Positions 8,270 through 17,073 of a DNA stretch of 64,000 nucleotides are shown piece after piece (positions within the stretch are counted from its first letter, which is position 1; each line of letters begins with the position of its first letter). The position numbers and the translations under genes were made by a program. This DNA comes from Nocardiopsis coralli (lineage in GTDB: Bacteria; Actinomycetota; Actinomycetes; Streptosporangiales; Streptosporangiaceae), in assembly GCF_014892575.1 (NCBI RefSeq), contig NZ_JADBGI010000009.1:124001-188000 (forward strand), given 5' to 3'. Under the pieces are notes generated by a model. That model was given only the letters and a program-made list of their open reading frames with translations, was not told the DNA's origin and did no database searches.

Positions 8270-9157
8270 TCAGGTGTGGGCGGGGTTGCGGGTGCGTGTG
8301 CGCCGGCGTGTGCGTCGCCGGCCCAGGAGTCCGTGGCGGGGTGAGAACAGGTAGGCCAGGGTGAAGGCGCCGGCCTGGGCCAGGACGATGGATCCGCCGG
8401 TGGAGATGTTGAGGTGGAAGCTGGTGAACACGCCCAGGACGGCGGCGGTCACGGCCACGGCGGTGGCGATGGCGAGCATGCGTTCGAAGCGGTCGGTGAG
8501 CAGGTAGGCGGTGGCGCCGGGGATGATGACCATGGCCACGACCAGGATGATGCCGACCGCTTGCAGGGCCACCACGACGGTCACGGCGAGCAGGCCCAGC
8601 AGGAGGGTTTCCAGCCGGCGGGGGTTGAGGCCGATGGCGTGGGCGTGGACACGGTCGAAGGCGTAGAGGGTCAGGTCGCGGTGTTTGTACCAGACCACGG
8701 TCAGCACGAGCGCGGCCAGGGCCAGGATCTGGACGATGTCGGTGTCGGTGACGCCCAGGACGTTGCCGAAGAGGATGTGGCCCAGGTCAGTCTGGCTGGG
8801 TACGCGTGAGATCAGGACCAGGCCCAGGGCGAACATGGCGGTGAAGACCACGCCGATGACGGCGTCCTCCTTCACGCGTGAGGTGCGGTTGACGGCGCCG
8901 ATGAGGGCGACCGAGCCGGCGCCGAAGACCAAGGCTCCCAGGGCGAAGGGCAGCCCGAACATGGCCGAGAGCACGACGCCGGGCAGGACGGCGTGGGAGA
9001 CGGCGTCGCCCATCAGGGACCAGCCCATGAGGGTCATCCAGCAGGACAGGACGGCGCAGACCACGCCCGCGACCACGGCCACGAGCAGGGCGCGTTGGAC
9101 GAAGGCGAACTGCAGGGGTACGGCGAAGAAGTCGACCAGGGCGGTCAGGGCATCCAT
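8270..9157 (-). CDS. metal ABC transporter permease (Mn/Zn type, ABC-3 family)
   Basis: A 295-residue ABC-3 family integral membrane protein with about 8-9 hydrophobic spans. It carries the family motifs SLMGDAVSHAVLPGVV near residue 50 and VGIILVVAMVIIPGATAYLL near residues 215-235. The C-terminus is very basic (GRRRTRRRTRTR). The ATG at 9157 overlaps the 3' end of the ATPase gene by 13 bp. It is the last gene of the binding protein-ATPase-permease operon and probably moves Mn(II) inward. Confidence 0.9.
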   Translation of the reverse strand: MDALTALVDFFAVPLQFAFVQRALLVAVVAGVVCAVLSCWMTLMGWSLMGDAVSHAVLPGVVLSAMFGLPFALGALVFGAGSVALIGAVNRTSRVKEDAVIGVVFTAMFALGLVLISRVPSQTDLGHILFGNVLGVTDTDIVQILALAALVLTVVWYKHRDLTLYAFDRVHAHAIGLNPRRLETLLLGLLAVTVVVALQAVGIILVVAMVIIPGATAYLLTDRFERMLAIATAVAVTAAVLGVFTSFHLNISTGGSIVLAQAGAFTLAYLFSPRHGLLGRRRTRRRTRTRNPAHT

Positions 9158-9906
9158 ACCGGGCCTTCCTCGGGTGTGTGGACGCCGAAGGCCTCCATGA
9201 GCAGTTCGGGGCGCAGGACCTGATCGGGGGTGCCGCGGGCCACGACGCGGCGTTGGAGCAGGACGGCGCGGTCGCACAGGGCGGGGACCTGGGCCAGGTC
9301 GTGGGTGGACACGAGCAGCGTGTGGCCCTGTTCGCGCAGGGTGCGCAGCAGTTCGATGATGGTGGATTCGGAGTGTTTGTCCACGCCGGCGAAGGGTTCG
9401 TCCAGGAGCAGGACCTGGGCCTGTTGGGCCAGGGCGCGGGCGAGGAAGGCGCGTTTGCGTTGGCCGCCGGACAGGGCGCCGATCTGGCGGTCGGCCAGGT
9501 CGGTCAGGCCGGTGCGGTGCAGGGCCTGGTCGACGGCCTCGCGGTCGGTGGGGCGGGGGCGGCGCCGGGTTCCCATGTGGCCGTAGCGGCCCATCATGAC
9601 CACGTCGCGTACGCGTACGGGGAAGGCCCAGTCGACCTGTTCGGACTGGGGGACGTAGGCGAGCAGTCCGGCGCGGCGGGCGGCGGTGTGGGTGCGGCCC
9701 ATGATGCGTACGCGGCCGTGGTCGGGGCGGACCAGGCCCAGGACGGTCTTGAACAGGGTGGATTTGCCGGAGCCGTTGGTGCCGAGCAGGCCGCAGATGA
9801 GTCCTGGGGGCACGTCCAGGTCGACGTGGTCCAGGGCCAGGACCTCGCCGTAGTGGACGGTGGTGCCGGTGACTTCGATGGCGGCGGTGTCCTGGCCGGT
9901 GTTCAC
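9145..9906 (-). CDS. metal ABC transporter ATP-binding protein
   Basis: A 253-residue ATPase. Walker A is GTNGSGKST (residues 42-50), the signature is LSGGQ (145-149) and Walker B is LLLDEP (166-171), followed by STHD. The GTG start at 9906 overlaps the binding-protein stop (GTGA) and has GGAGG 7 nt upstream. It powers the Mn/Zn-type importer. Confidence 0.92.
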   Translation of the reverse strand: MNTGQDTAAIEVTGTTVHYGEVLALDHVDLDVPPGLICGLLGTNGSGKSTLFKTVLGLVRPDHGRVRIMGRTHTAARRAGLLAYVPQSEQVDWAFPVRVRDVVMMGRYGHMGTRRRPRPTDREAVDQALHRTGLTDLADRQIGALSGGQRKRAFLARALAQQAQVLLLDEPFAGVDKHSESTIIELLRTLREQGHTLLVSTHDLAQVPALCDRAVLLQRRVVARGTPDQVLRPELLMEAFGVHTPEEGPVWMP

Positions 9907-10829
9907 TGGCGGTCCTCCCCCTGTGTGAGGCCTTCGGCGATGGCCTCGGCGTCGTGGCGCAGCAGGTCGAGGTAGGTGGGTACGGGTCCGTCGGCCTGGG
10001 AGAGGGAGTCGACGTAGAGGGTCTGGCCCAGTTCGGCGCCGCTCTCGCGGGCCACGGCCTGTTGGGAGCTGTCGTTGACGGTGCTCTCGCAGAAGACGGT
10101 GGGTACGTCGTTGTCTTCGACGAAGTCGACGACGTCGGCGATCTGTTGGGGTGTGCCTTCGTTCTCGGCGTTGACGGGCCACAGGTAGGCCTCGGCCAGG
10201 TCGGCGTCGCGGGCCAGGTAGGAGAAGGCGCCTTCGCAGGTGACCAGGGCGCGGGAGCGTTCGGGGACGGCTTCCAGGGCCTGGTCGAGGTCGGTGGCGA
10301 CCTGGTCGAGGTCGCCTTTGTAGTCCTCGGCGTTGTCGGCGTAGGTCTGTGCGCCGTCGGGGTCGAGTTCGGTGAGGGCGTCGCGGATGTTGTCGACGTA
10401 GGTGCGGCCGTTGTCGGGTGACATCCAGGCGTGGGGGTTGGGTTCGCCCTCGTACTCGCCGGAGGTGACGGGGATGGTGTCGATGCCCTCGGTCAGGGTG
10501 CGGGTGGGGGCGTCGATCTGGTCGGTGAACTGGTCGAACCAGGCTTCCAGTCCCAGGCCGTTCTCCAGGACGAGGTCGGCCTCGGAGCCGCGCACGAGGT
10601 CGTCGGGGGTGGGTTCGTAGCCGTGGATCTCGGCGCCGGGGCGGGTCAGGGAGGTCACTTCGAGGCGCTCGCCGGCCACGTTCTGGGCCATGTCGGCCAG
10701 GACGGTGAAGGTGGTCAGGACCAGGGGGCGCTCGTCGCCGTCGTCGGTGGCGCCGCTGGTGGTGCAGGCGGCCAGGGTGAGGGTGAGGGCGGCCGCTGCG
10801 GTGGCGGTGACCGGTGCGGTCCTGTTCAT
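9903..10829 (-). CDS. metal ABC transporter substrate-binding lipoprotein (cluster A-I)
   Basis: A 308-residue surface lipoprotein with signal peptide and lipobox LAAC just before the mature CTTSG. Candidate metal ligands lie in IHGYEPTPDD (His), NPHAWMSP (His), TCEGAFSYLA (Glu) and the C-terminal YVDSLS (Asp). There is no histidine-rich loop of the kind common in Zn-specific ZnuA proteins, which favours Mn (or Fe). ATG 10829 was chosen; a TTG four codons upstream has a badly placed Shine-Dalgarno. First gene of the metal-uptake operon, with an MntR/DtxR-like operator 20 bp upstream. Confidence 0.9.
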   Translation of the reverse strand: MNRTAPVTATAAAALTLTLAACTTSGATDDGDERPLVLTTFTVLADMAQNVAGERLEVTSLTRPGAEIHGYEPTPDDLVRGSEADLVLENGLGLEAWFDQFTDQIDAPTRTLTEGIDTIPVTSGEYEGEPNPHAWMSPDNGRTYVDNIRDALTELDPDGAQTYADNAEDYKGDLDQVATDLDQALEAVPERSRALVTCEGAFSYLARDADLAEAYLWPVNAENEGTPQQIADVVDFVEDNDVPTVFCESTVNDSSQQAVARESGAELGQTLYVDSLSQADGPVPTYLDLLRHDAEAIAEGLTQGEDRQ

Positions 10830-10848
10830 CAAGCGCCCCAATCTCCAA

Positions 10849-10866
10849 AGTTCGGCACGCCTAACT
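10849..10866. promoter_or_regulatory. MntR/DtxR-type operator before the metal ABC operon
   Basis: AGTTCGGC-AC-GCCTAACT is an 18-bp inverted repeat with 7 of 8 arm positions paired. It resembles the TTAGGCnnGCCTAA-type boxes of DtxR/MntR repressors. It lies 20-37 bp upstream of the lipoprotein ATG, over the expected promoter. A DtxR-family gene with MntR-type metal ligands is present at 18489-19184. Confidence 0.65.
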
Positions 10867-11000
10867 TTTTACCACAACCTGGACGAACAGCACAGCGTCG
10901 GTGCTTGCCCCGGCCCCGGTGGGCACTCCGCGGGCGAGGCCGGAACCGGGTGCGCGTGGTGCCCCTGGCGCCGGGGCCGGGGGCCCTACACTCTTGGGCC

Positions 11001-11903
11001 ATGACGACCACCGACCCCCTCCAGCGCACCACGCTGGAGCTGCCCGAGGGCCCGCTGAGCGTCCTGACCGCCGGAGACCGGGGCACCCCGGTCGTGCTGC
11101 TCAGCGGCGGTGGCCTGGACAACGCGCTGCTCAGCTGGCGCCACCTGATGCCGGACCTGGCCACCGACCACCGGGTGGTGGCCCCCGACTGGCCCAAACA
11201 GGGCCGCAGCCGCCCCTGGAACGGGGTGGCCGACCACGCGTGCCTGGTCGAGGCCCTGCAGGCGGTCATGGATCATTTCGACATCGAACGCGCCCACCTG
11301 GTGGGCCTGTCCCAGGGCGGGGCGGTGGCCCTGGCCCAGGCCGCCGCACGCCCCGAGCGGGTGGAGCGGGTGGTGGCCCTCGCCCCGGGCGCGATCACCG
11401 CCTACCCACCGGGGGTGCACCAGCTGCTGTGGGTGAGCGCGCGCAGCCGCCTGCTCAACACCACGCTGCCCACCCTGCTGGCGCGCGACCGCTCCCGGGT
11501 GGCCGCCATGGCCCGCCGGGGCCTGTTCGCCGGGCCGGTCGCCGACTTCGACGAGGTGGTGGAGGAGATCTTCGAGGAGGCCGCCCAGAACGGTGCTGGC
11601 TCCTCCGACTGGCAGAACACCTCGGTGAACGCGTGGGGGCTGCAGGTGGACCTGCGCCCGCAGCTGGAGCACATCAAGGCGCCCACCCTGTTCCTGCAGG
11701 GTGAGCACGATGTGGCGGTGCCGCCGCGGGCCACCATCGCGGCGATGCGCCGGGTCCCGGGCGCGCGCCTGCGTATGCTGCGCGGCAACGGGCACTGGCC
11801 CAACCGCCAGTCCCCCGGTCTGGTCAACCGGTTGGTGCGCGAGTTCCTGACCGAGGGGGTGCCCGAGGCCGGCCCGGGCAGTCGCGGTGAGAGCCCGGTG
11901 TGA
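11001..11903 (+). CDS. alpha/beta hydrolase
   Basis: A 300-residue alpha/beta-hydrolase-fold enzyme. The nucleophile elbow is GLSQGGA, the acid is in GEHDVAVP and the catalytic histidine in GNGHWPN. The oxyanion region is LLSGGGLDNALLSWRHL. Similar to esterases and haloalkane-dehalogenase-like hydrolases of unknown substrate. Divergent from the metal ABC operon and sharing its intergenic region. Confidence 0.8.
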   Translation: MTTTDPLQRTTLELPEGPLSVLTAGDRGTPVVLLSGGGLDNALLSWRHLMPDLATDHRVVAPDWPKQGRSRPWNGVADHACLVEALQAVMDHFDIERAHLVGLSQGGAVALAQAAARPERVERVVALAPGAITAYPPGVHQLLWVSARSRLLNTTLPTLLARDRSRVAAMARRGLFAGPVADFDEVVEEIFEEAAQNGAGSSDWQNTSVNAWGLQVDLRPQLEHIKAPTLFLQGEHDVAVPPRATIAAMRRVPGARLRMLRGNGHWPNRQSPGLVNRLVREFLTEGVPEAGPGSRGESPV

Positions 11904-11998
11904 GGCGAGGGCCACCTGTGGCCCGGATCCGGCTCCGCGGGCGGCCCGGGGGCGGTAGCCTCGTGGTTCGTTCTGGCCCTTGTCGCAGGAGGTATGCG

Positions 11999-12952
11999 GT
12001 GCTCGACACCTGGACCGCGATCGACTTCGAGACCGCCAACAACGACCGCGGCAGCGCCTGCGCCGTCGGTCTGGTCCGGGTCAGCGGCGGGCGGGTGGTG
12101 GAGCGGTACAGCACCCTGATCCGCCCGCCCCGGGCGGTGGACTTCTTCAGTTTCCACAACACCGCCGTGCACGGCATCACCGCCCAGGACGTGGCCGAGG
12201 CCCCGGGGTGGGAGCGGGTGCACGCCGACATCGTCGCCTTCGCCGACGGTTCGCCGCTGGTGGCCCACAACGCCGCCTTCGACGTGGGGGTGCTGCGCCA
12301 GGCGTGCGCGCACAGCGGTATGGCCCACCCCGAGTGGGACTACGCGTGCACGCTCGCATTGTCGCGGCGTACCTGGGCCGATCTGGCCGACCACAAGCTG
12401 CCCACGGTGTGTGCCCACATCGGCCACACCTTGAGCGCCCACCACCGTGCCGATGCCGACGCCGAGGCCGCCGCCCGTGTGCTGTTGGCCGCGATGGAGC
12501 ACCACGGCACGACCTCGCTGCTGGAGTTGTCGGGGGCCTCGGGTCTGCCGTTGGCCCACCTGCCCGCCGGAGCGCCGGCGCCCGCGCCCGCGGTGCGCGG
12601 CGGTGGCGGGGAGGACCGGTTCAGCCGGTGGCAGCGCCAGGCGCGCAGCCCCCTGCCGCAGGCCTCCCCCGACGCCGACCCGGACGGGCCCCTGTTCGGG
12701 CAGGTGGTCTGTATCTCCGGTGACCTGCGGGCCATGGACAAGACCGAGGCGTGGAAGCGTGTGGCCGAGGCCGGCGGGCACCCGGCCAAGAACGTGACCA
12801 AGAAGACCGGTGTGCTGGTGGCCGGGGGCAGCGACCACGGCGGTAAGAGTTCCAAGCACCGCCAGGCCGAGGACTACGCCGCCAAGGGGCAGCGGATCCG
12901 TATCGTGGACGAGGCCGCCTTCCTGTCCCTGCTGGGCCTGGACGACACCTGA
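11999..12952 (+). CDS. DnaQ-like 3'-5' exonuclease with C-terminal BRCT domain
   Basis: A 317-residue protein. The N-terminal DEDDh exonuclease shows AIDFET (Exo I), HNAAFDVGVL (Exo II) and HHRADADAEA (Exo III). A linker rich in proline and alanine leads to a C-terminal BRCT domain (GQVVCISGDLRAM...TKKTGVLVAGG). It probably trims DNA in repair or proofreading-like roles. GTG 11999 was chosen because AGGAGG lies 6 nt upstream. Confidence 0.88.
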   Translation: MLDTWTAIDFETANNDRGSACAVGLVRVSGGRVVERYSTLIRPPRAVDFFSFHNTAVHGITAQDVAEAPGWERVHADIVAFADGSPLVAHNAAFDVGVLRQACAHSGMAHPEWDYACTLALSRRTWADLADHKLPTVCAHIGHTLSAHHRADADAEAAARVLLAAMEHHGTTSLLELSGASGLPLAHLPAGAPAPAPAVRGGGGEDRFSRWQRQARSPLPQASPDADPDGPLFGQVVCISGDLRAMDKTEAWKRVAEAGGHPAKNVTKKTGVLVAGGSDHGGKSSKHRQAEDYAAKGQRIRIVDEAAFLSLLGLDDT

Positions 12953-12991
12953 GCCGCGGCGCGCACCGGCCCCTGCCCGCGCGCACGCGAA

Positions 12992-13023
12992 AAGGGGCGC
13001 CCCCCGGACGGGAGGCGCCCCTT
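12992..13023. terminator. bidirectional terminator between convergent genes
   Basis: A 10-bp perfect inverted repeat (AAGGGGCGCC / GGCGCCCCTT) gives short A and T runs on its two sides, suiting both the exonuclease gene and the convergent baeRF gene. Confidence 0.75.
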
Positions 13024-13040
13024 CGTCGTGCTGCGGGTGA

Positions 13041-14186
13041 TCAGTGGTTGTTGTTGGCAAAGCGCAGGATCGCCCCGTTGTCGGCGCTGGTCTGGCCGTG
13101 GTCGAGCAGTTCGGTGAAGGACGCGTGCGAGGCCACCGCCGAGCGCAGCATCAGGGCGCTGGCCGGGGCTCGGAAGACCTCCGGTTCGGGCTGGCCCAGG
13201 TCGGCGGGGTCCTTGGCCACCAGGATGGGCTGGTGCAGGCTCGCGTGCAGCTCGCTCTCGCCCTGGCGTTCGGCGCCCAGGAACAGGGTCTGTACCCGCG
13301 CCTCGGTGAGCATGTGCACGGCCTCGTCGGTGCCCTTGACCGCCTGGTCGTGGGCGAGTTTTTGCTGGTAGTCCTCGAGCGCTGCGTCGTGCTCGCCGAT
13401 GATGAAGTCGCTCAGGGCCTGCTCGGCGGCCTCGTGCAGGCGGGCCTGGGCGTCGGGTCCCCCGCGCCCGCCCGGGATGTGGCGGATGGGTGTGGTCAGT
13501 TGGCGCGGGCCCAGGTTGTCGCGCAGGTAGGCGATGGCTTCTTCGTCGCCCCCGACCAGGATGATCTTGGCGTCGACCGCGCGTACGGCCTCGCGCACGT
13601 GTTCGGCGACCTTGGCGGTGTTCTCGCGCCACATCTCCTGGGCGGCGTGTTTGGCGTTGCCGCGTCCGCCCAGTCCGCCGCGCTGGCCGGGGCCTCCGCG
13701 TCCGCCCAGGCCGTCGATGTTGTGCATGGTCTCGCCCTGGGAGTCCTCTTCCAGGACGGGGCGTTCGGTGGGCCGGTCGGTGTAGCCCACGACCTTGGCG
13801 TTGACCCGGTCCAGGGCCACCAGGACGTAGGGGATGTGGCGTCCGCGGTCCACGACCAGCGGTAGCGGGTCGGGGACGGGCATCCAGGTGGCGCGGTCGC
13901 TCTGTGGCGGGATGGCCAGGGTGTGCTCGCCCAGGAGTTCGCCCCGGGAGGCGAACAGGGACTGGCCGTGGTGGCCGTAGGAGCGTGAGGAGCCGTCGCC
14001 CACGGCCTCTTCCAGCACGTCGAGGGTGGCGCGGTCGGTGCCCAGCTCGGCCAGGTGTTGGCGCAGGTGGCGCCAGCGCAGCTCGATCTCCTTGTCGGCG
14101 TCGGTGCTCTGGCGGCTGGTGTCCAGGTGTACCGAGGCCACGGGGGCGTCGGTGCTGTAGAGCGGTCGCAGAAAACCCAGGTCCAT
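13041..14186 (-). CDS. baeRF-family protein (bacterial archaeo-eukaryotic release factor fold, Rv2629-like)
   Basis: A 381-residue protein of the actinobacterial baeRF/Rv2629 group, distantly related to eRF1. Characteristic stretches include VASVHLDTSR near the N-terminus, PYVLVALDRVNAKVVG in the middle, KIILVGGDEEAIAYL, and the C-terminal ADNGAILRF. A glycine-rich insert (GGLGGRG and neighbours, about residues 165-190) takes the place of the eRF1 GGQ loop region. Role unknown; ribosome rescue or stress has been proposed for the family. Start ATG 14186. Confidence 0.75.
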   Translation of the reverse strand: MDLGFLRPLYSTDAPVASVHLDTSRQSTDADKEIELRWRHLRQHLAELGTDRATLDVLEEAVGDGSSRSYGHHGQSLFASRGELLGEHTLAIPPQSDRATWMPVPDPLPLVVDRGRHIPYVLVALDRVNAKVVGYTDRPTERPVLEEDSQGETMHNIDGLGGRGGPGQRGGLGGRGNAKHAAQEMWRENTAKVAEHVREAVRAVDAKIILVGGDEEAIAYLRDNLGPRQLTTPIRHIPGGRGGPDAQARLHEAAEQALSDFIIGEHDAALEDYQQKLAHDQAVKGTDEAVHMLTEARVQTLFLGAERQGESELHASLHQPILVAKDPADLGQPEPEVFRAPASALMLRSAVASHASFTELLDHGQTSADNGAILRFANNNH

Positions 14187-14517
14187 GTGCGCGCAGGGCG
14201 TGTGTTCCCCCGCCCCGCCCACCTCCTTCTTGGGGTCGGCCTACGGACATCCTCGGACACAGGGTGCGATCTGGACATAGGTGTGGTCGAGGTGAGCGCG
14301 CTCCTTGTCCAAGGATTTGCCCCCGACTGACCTGGGCCGCCGCGTGTGTGGGCGCGCGCGGGGGCGGGTGTGTGTATCGAAGTGGTGACGGAGTGCCTGT
14401 CGTGGTTCTCTTGGAGGCCACGGGGGTATTGGCTGTGGGCGGATGACCGGAAACCACCAGTTTCGGTGGTCCTCATTGCGTTCCACAAGAAACGACCCGA
14501 AACGACGAAGGACACCG
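14187..14517. other. intergenic region between divergent baeRF and symporter genes
   Basis: 331 bp without a supported gene. It contains GGACA words at 14246, 14255 and 14273, an ACCACC/GGTGGT hairpin near 14453, and a direct repeat of AAACGAC just before the symporter Shine-Dalgarno GAAGGA. Promoters for both genes must lie here; none is clear enough to place. Confidence 0.4.
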
Positions 14518-15891
14518 ATGTCCACCGAACCCCCAGCAGCACCACCCTCGCTGCTGCGCCGCTACCTCGACATCCCCCTCATCTGGAAGATGGCCGTCGC
14601 CCTGGTGTTGGGCATCGTGGCGGGGCTGGCGATCAACGCCGCCGGTGTCCAGGAGCGGGCCCTGCCCGTGCTGGAGCCGCTCGGCGAGATCTTCCTGAGC
14701 CTGCTGCAGATGCTGATCTTCCCGCTGATCATCACCACGCTGATCGTGGGGGTGACCTCGATCTCCCCGCAACGTCTGGGGCGCATCGGCGGCAAGATCT
14801 TCCTGTTCTACCTGATCACCTCGGCCTTCGCCATCGCCGTGGGTCTGGCCCTGGCGCTGGCGGTCTCCCCCGGCTCGGGGCTGCAGATGCCCGGTGAGGC
14901 CGACGAGACGGCCGAGGTGCCCTCGGTGGTCGAGACGCTGGTGGGCATCGTGCCCGCCAACCCGTTCGAGGCCCTGGTCGAGGGCAACGTGCTCGCCGTC
15001 ATGTTCATGGCGCTGGTCTTCGGCCTGGCGCTGACCTACATGATGAACAGCGACGACGAGCGCGCCCAGGACCTGGGGATGTTCCTGCGCAAGGGCACCG
15101 ACGCCGCCGCCGACCTGGTCTTTCGTGTGGTGCGCGGGGTTCTGGAGTACGCGCCGGTGGGTGTGTTCTCCCTGATCGCGGTGGTGCTGGCCGACACCGG
15201 GGCCGAGGCGATCGGGCCGCTGCTGCAGCTGACGGCCGTGGTCTACGGCGCGATCATCCTGATGATCGTGGTCTACGCCGTGATGTTGCTGATCTTCCGT
15301 ACCCCGCTGGGTGCGTTCTTCGCCGCGGCCAAGGACCCCATGGTGACCGCGTTCGTCACCCGTTCCAGCAACGGCACCCTGCCGGTGTCCACGGCCGCGG
15401 CCAAGCGCATGGGTGTGCGCGAGGGTGTGTACGGCTTCAGCCTGCCCCTGGGCGCGACCATCAACATGGACGGCACCGCGATCTACGTGGGTGCGGCCAC
15501 GGTGTTCGTGGCCAACGTCGCCGGGGAGACCCTGACCCTGGGCCAGCTGGCGACCGTGGTGCTGGTGGGTGTTCTGGCCTCCGTCGGGACCGCGGGTGTG
15601 CCCGGGGCCGGCCTGGTCATGCTGACGATGGCCACCCAGTCGGTGGGCCTGCCCATGGCCCCGGTGGCTCTGGTGGCCGGTATCGACGCGCTGCTGGACA
15701 TGGCCCGCACCATGTGCAACGTGACCGGTGACCTGGTGGGTACGCGCATCGTCGCCTCCACGGAGAAGGGGATGCTGCGCGCGCCCGGTGAGGAGGACGA
15801 GGAGGATCCCGAGCGGCAACGGGTCTCCTCTCCCCCGGCCGGCACCGACCCGGGGGCCGGTGAGCCGGGGCCCTCGCGCGAGGATCCCTGA
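14518..15891 (+). CDS. dicarboxylate/amino acid:cation symporter (DAACS family)
   Basis: A 457-residue membrane protein of the GltP/DctA family. Hallmarks are the serine-rich hairpin SSNGTLPVS, the NMDGTAIY motif and the GVPGAG re-entrant loop, with about eight helices. It takes up glutamate/aspartate or C4-dicarboxylates with Na+ or H+. A disordered acidic and proline-rich tail (about 35 residues) follows the transporter core. Start ATG 14518 has GAAGGA upstream. Confidence 0.92.
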   Translation: MSTEPPAAPPSLLRRYLDIPLIWKMAVALVLGIVAGLAINAAGVQERALPVLEPLGEIFLSLLQMLIFPLIITTLIVGVTSISPQRLGRIGGKIFLFYLITSAFAIAVGLALALAVSPGSGLQMPGEADETAEVPSVVETLVGIVPANPFEALVEGNVLAVMFMALVFGLALTYMMNSDDERAQDLGMFLRKGTDAAADLVFRVVRGVLEYAPVGVFSLIAVVLADTGAEAIGPLLQLTAVVYGAIILMIVVYAVMLLIFRTPLGAFFAAAKDPMVTAFVTRSSNGTLPVSTAAAKRMGVREGVYGFSLPLGATINMDGTAIYVGAATVFVANVAGETLTLGQLATVVLVGVLASVGTAGVPGAGLVMLTMATQSVGLPMAPVALVAGIDALLDMARTMCNVTGDLVGTRIVASTEKGMLRAPGEEDEEDPERQRVSSPPAGTDPGAGEPGPSREDP

Positions 15892-15911
15892 CCTACCGTC
15901 TGTTCCCATGG

Positions 15912-15963
15912 GGCCGCCGCCCTTTTCGCCCTGGACCGGGGTGGGAAGGGCGGCGGCCTTTTT
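15912..15963. terminator. strong terminator between symporter and hydrolase genes
   Basis: A 13-bp perfect stem (GGCCGCCGCCCTT / AAGGGCGGCGGCC) is followed by five T on the plus strand; the stem also reads for the convergent minus-strand gene. Confidence 0.88.
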
Positions 15964-15976
15964 GTGCGCGGGGTGT

Positions 15977-16828
15977 TCAGGGGCGCAGGTCGGCGCGCAC
16001 GCGTTCCAGGAAGGACAGCAGGGCCCGGTCGAAGGCCTCGGGGCGTTCGAGGTTGGGGGTGTGCCCGGCCCCGTCGATGCGGGCCACGACCGAGTCGGCG
16101 ATCTTGAGGTGCATGGCCTCGGTCAGGTCGGGCGGGGTGAAGGCGTCCTGGTCGCCGACCACGAGCAGGGCGGGTGCGCTGATGTGGCGCAGCAGGCCCA
16201 GGTGGTCGGGGCGCCGGGCCCGGCCGCGCAGGGCGGCCGCGGCGCCTTGGGGCGGGGCCTGGCACATCATGGTGTGCACGCGGGCGGCGGTGTGGGCCAT
16301 GGTGCGCACGTTGTCGGCGCTCATCATGCCCACGATCATCTCGTCGGCGTAGCCCTGCATGCCTTCGCGCGCCAGGCGGTCGGCCAGTTCGTGGCGGCGC
16401 TGGTGGCCCTGGGGGCTCTCCGGGCGCGGGTCGGTGGCCACCAGGGTCAGGGAGTCGATGCGGTCGGGGAAGAGGCGGTAGAGCTCCAGGGCGATCTGTC
16501 CGCCCATGGAGGTGCCCACGACGCTGGTGGCGGGGATCTGCAGGTGGTCGAGCAGGGCGCACAGGTCGCGGGCGAAGGTGTCCAGGCAGGTGGTGCCTTC
16601 CACGACGGTGCTGTGGCCGTAGCCGCGCAGGTCGGGGGCGATGGCGCGGAATCCGTGGTCGGCCAGGGTGTGGATCTGGGGGTGCCAGAGGGTGTGGTCG
16701 AAGGGGTGGCCGTGCAGCAGCAGGACGGGGTGGCCGCTGCCGTGGTCGGCATAGCGCACGTCGATGTCGCGCACGGCGGCGGTGCGCGGTTCTGGTCCCG
16801 GTTGGCGGGGGTGCGTCGTAGGTGCCAC
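15977..16828 (-). CDS. alpha/beta hydrolase
   Basis: A 283-residue protein. The oxyanion motif is LLLHGHPFDHTLW, the nucleophile elbow GTSMGG, the acid GDQDAFTP and the histidine GAGHTPN. It is close in layout to 3-oxoadipate-enol-lactonase/chloroperoxidase-type hydrolases; substrate not predictable. The GTG at 16828 has only a tightly spaced AGAGG; an internal GTG near residue 20 is an alternative start. Confidence 0.8.
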   Translation of the reverse strand: MAPTTHPRQPGPEPRTAAVRDIDVRYADHGSGHPVLLLHGHPFDHTLWHPQIHTLADHGFRAIAPDLRGYGHSTVVEGTTCLDTFARDLCALLDHLQIPATSVVGTSMGGQIALELYRLFPDRIDSLTLVATDPRPESPQGHQRRHELADRLAREGMQGYADEMIVGMMSADNVRTMAHTAARVHTMMCQAPPQGAAAALRGRARRPDHLGLLRHISAPALLVVGDQDAFTPPDLTEAMHLKIADSVVARIDGAGHTPNLERPEAFDRALLSFLERVRADLRP

Positions 16829-16992
16829 GGCCTCTGATGCTAGTGGGGGGCGTCGTCCTTCAGGATTGCGCCCCGGGGCGGGGCACGGTGTGCCTGGTGG
16901 GCGCGGTGCGCGGCCGGGCCGCAGGCGTGCCCCCGTCGGGGTGCCTGCGGCCCGTGGACCGTCTCCCGCCGTCCTCGGGAGGCGGTGTGCGC

Positions 16993-17016
16993 CCGGGCCC
17001 CTGTGTCGGGGCCCGG
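16993..17016. terminator. GC hairpin downstream of the MFS gene
   Basis: A perfect 9-bp stem CCGGGCCCC / GGGGCCCGG with a 6-nt loop, without a T run. It sits 58 bp past the MFS stop on the minus strand; probable terminator. The rest of 16829-17073 shows no gene. Confidence 0.5.
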
Positions 17017-17073
17017 CCGGGCTCCCGCACGGGCCCGGTCCCTGGGGAAGACGCGTTCGAGGGCGGTTCGGTT

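Noticed and set aside
8270..10829. Naming the metal ABC operon znuABC.
   Set aside because: The binding protein lacks a His-rich loop and the linked regulator and operator are of DtxR/MntR rather than Zur type, so zinc is less likely; no symbol was assigned.
14443..14517. Upstream ATG extending the symporter by 25 residues.
   Set aside because: The extension is basic and polar with no counterpart in the family, and the ATG at 14518 has a good GAAGGA.
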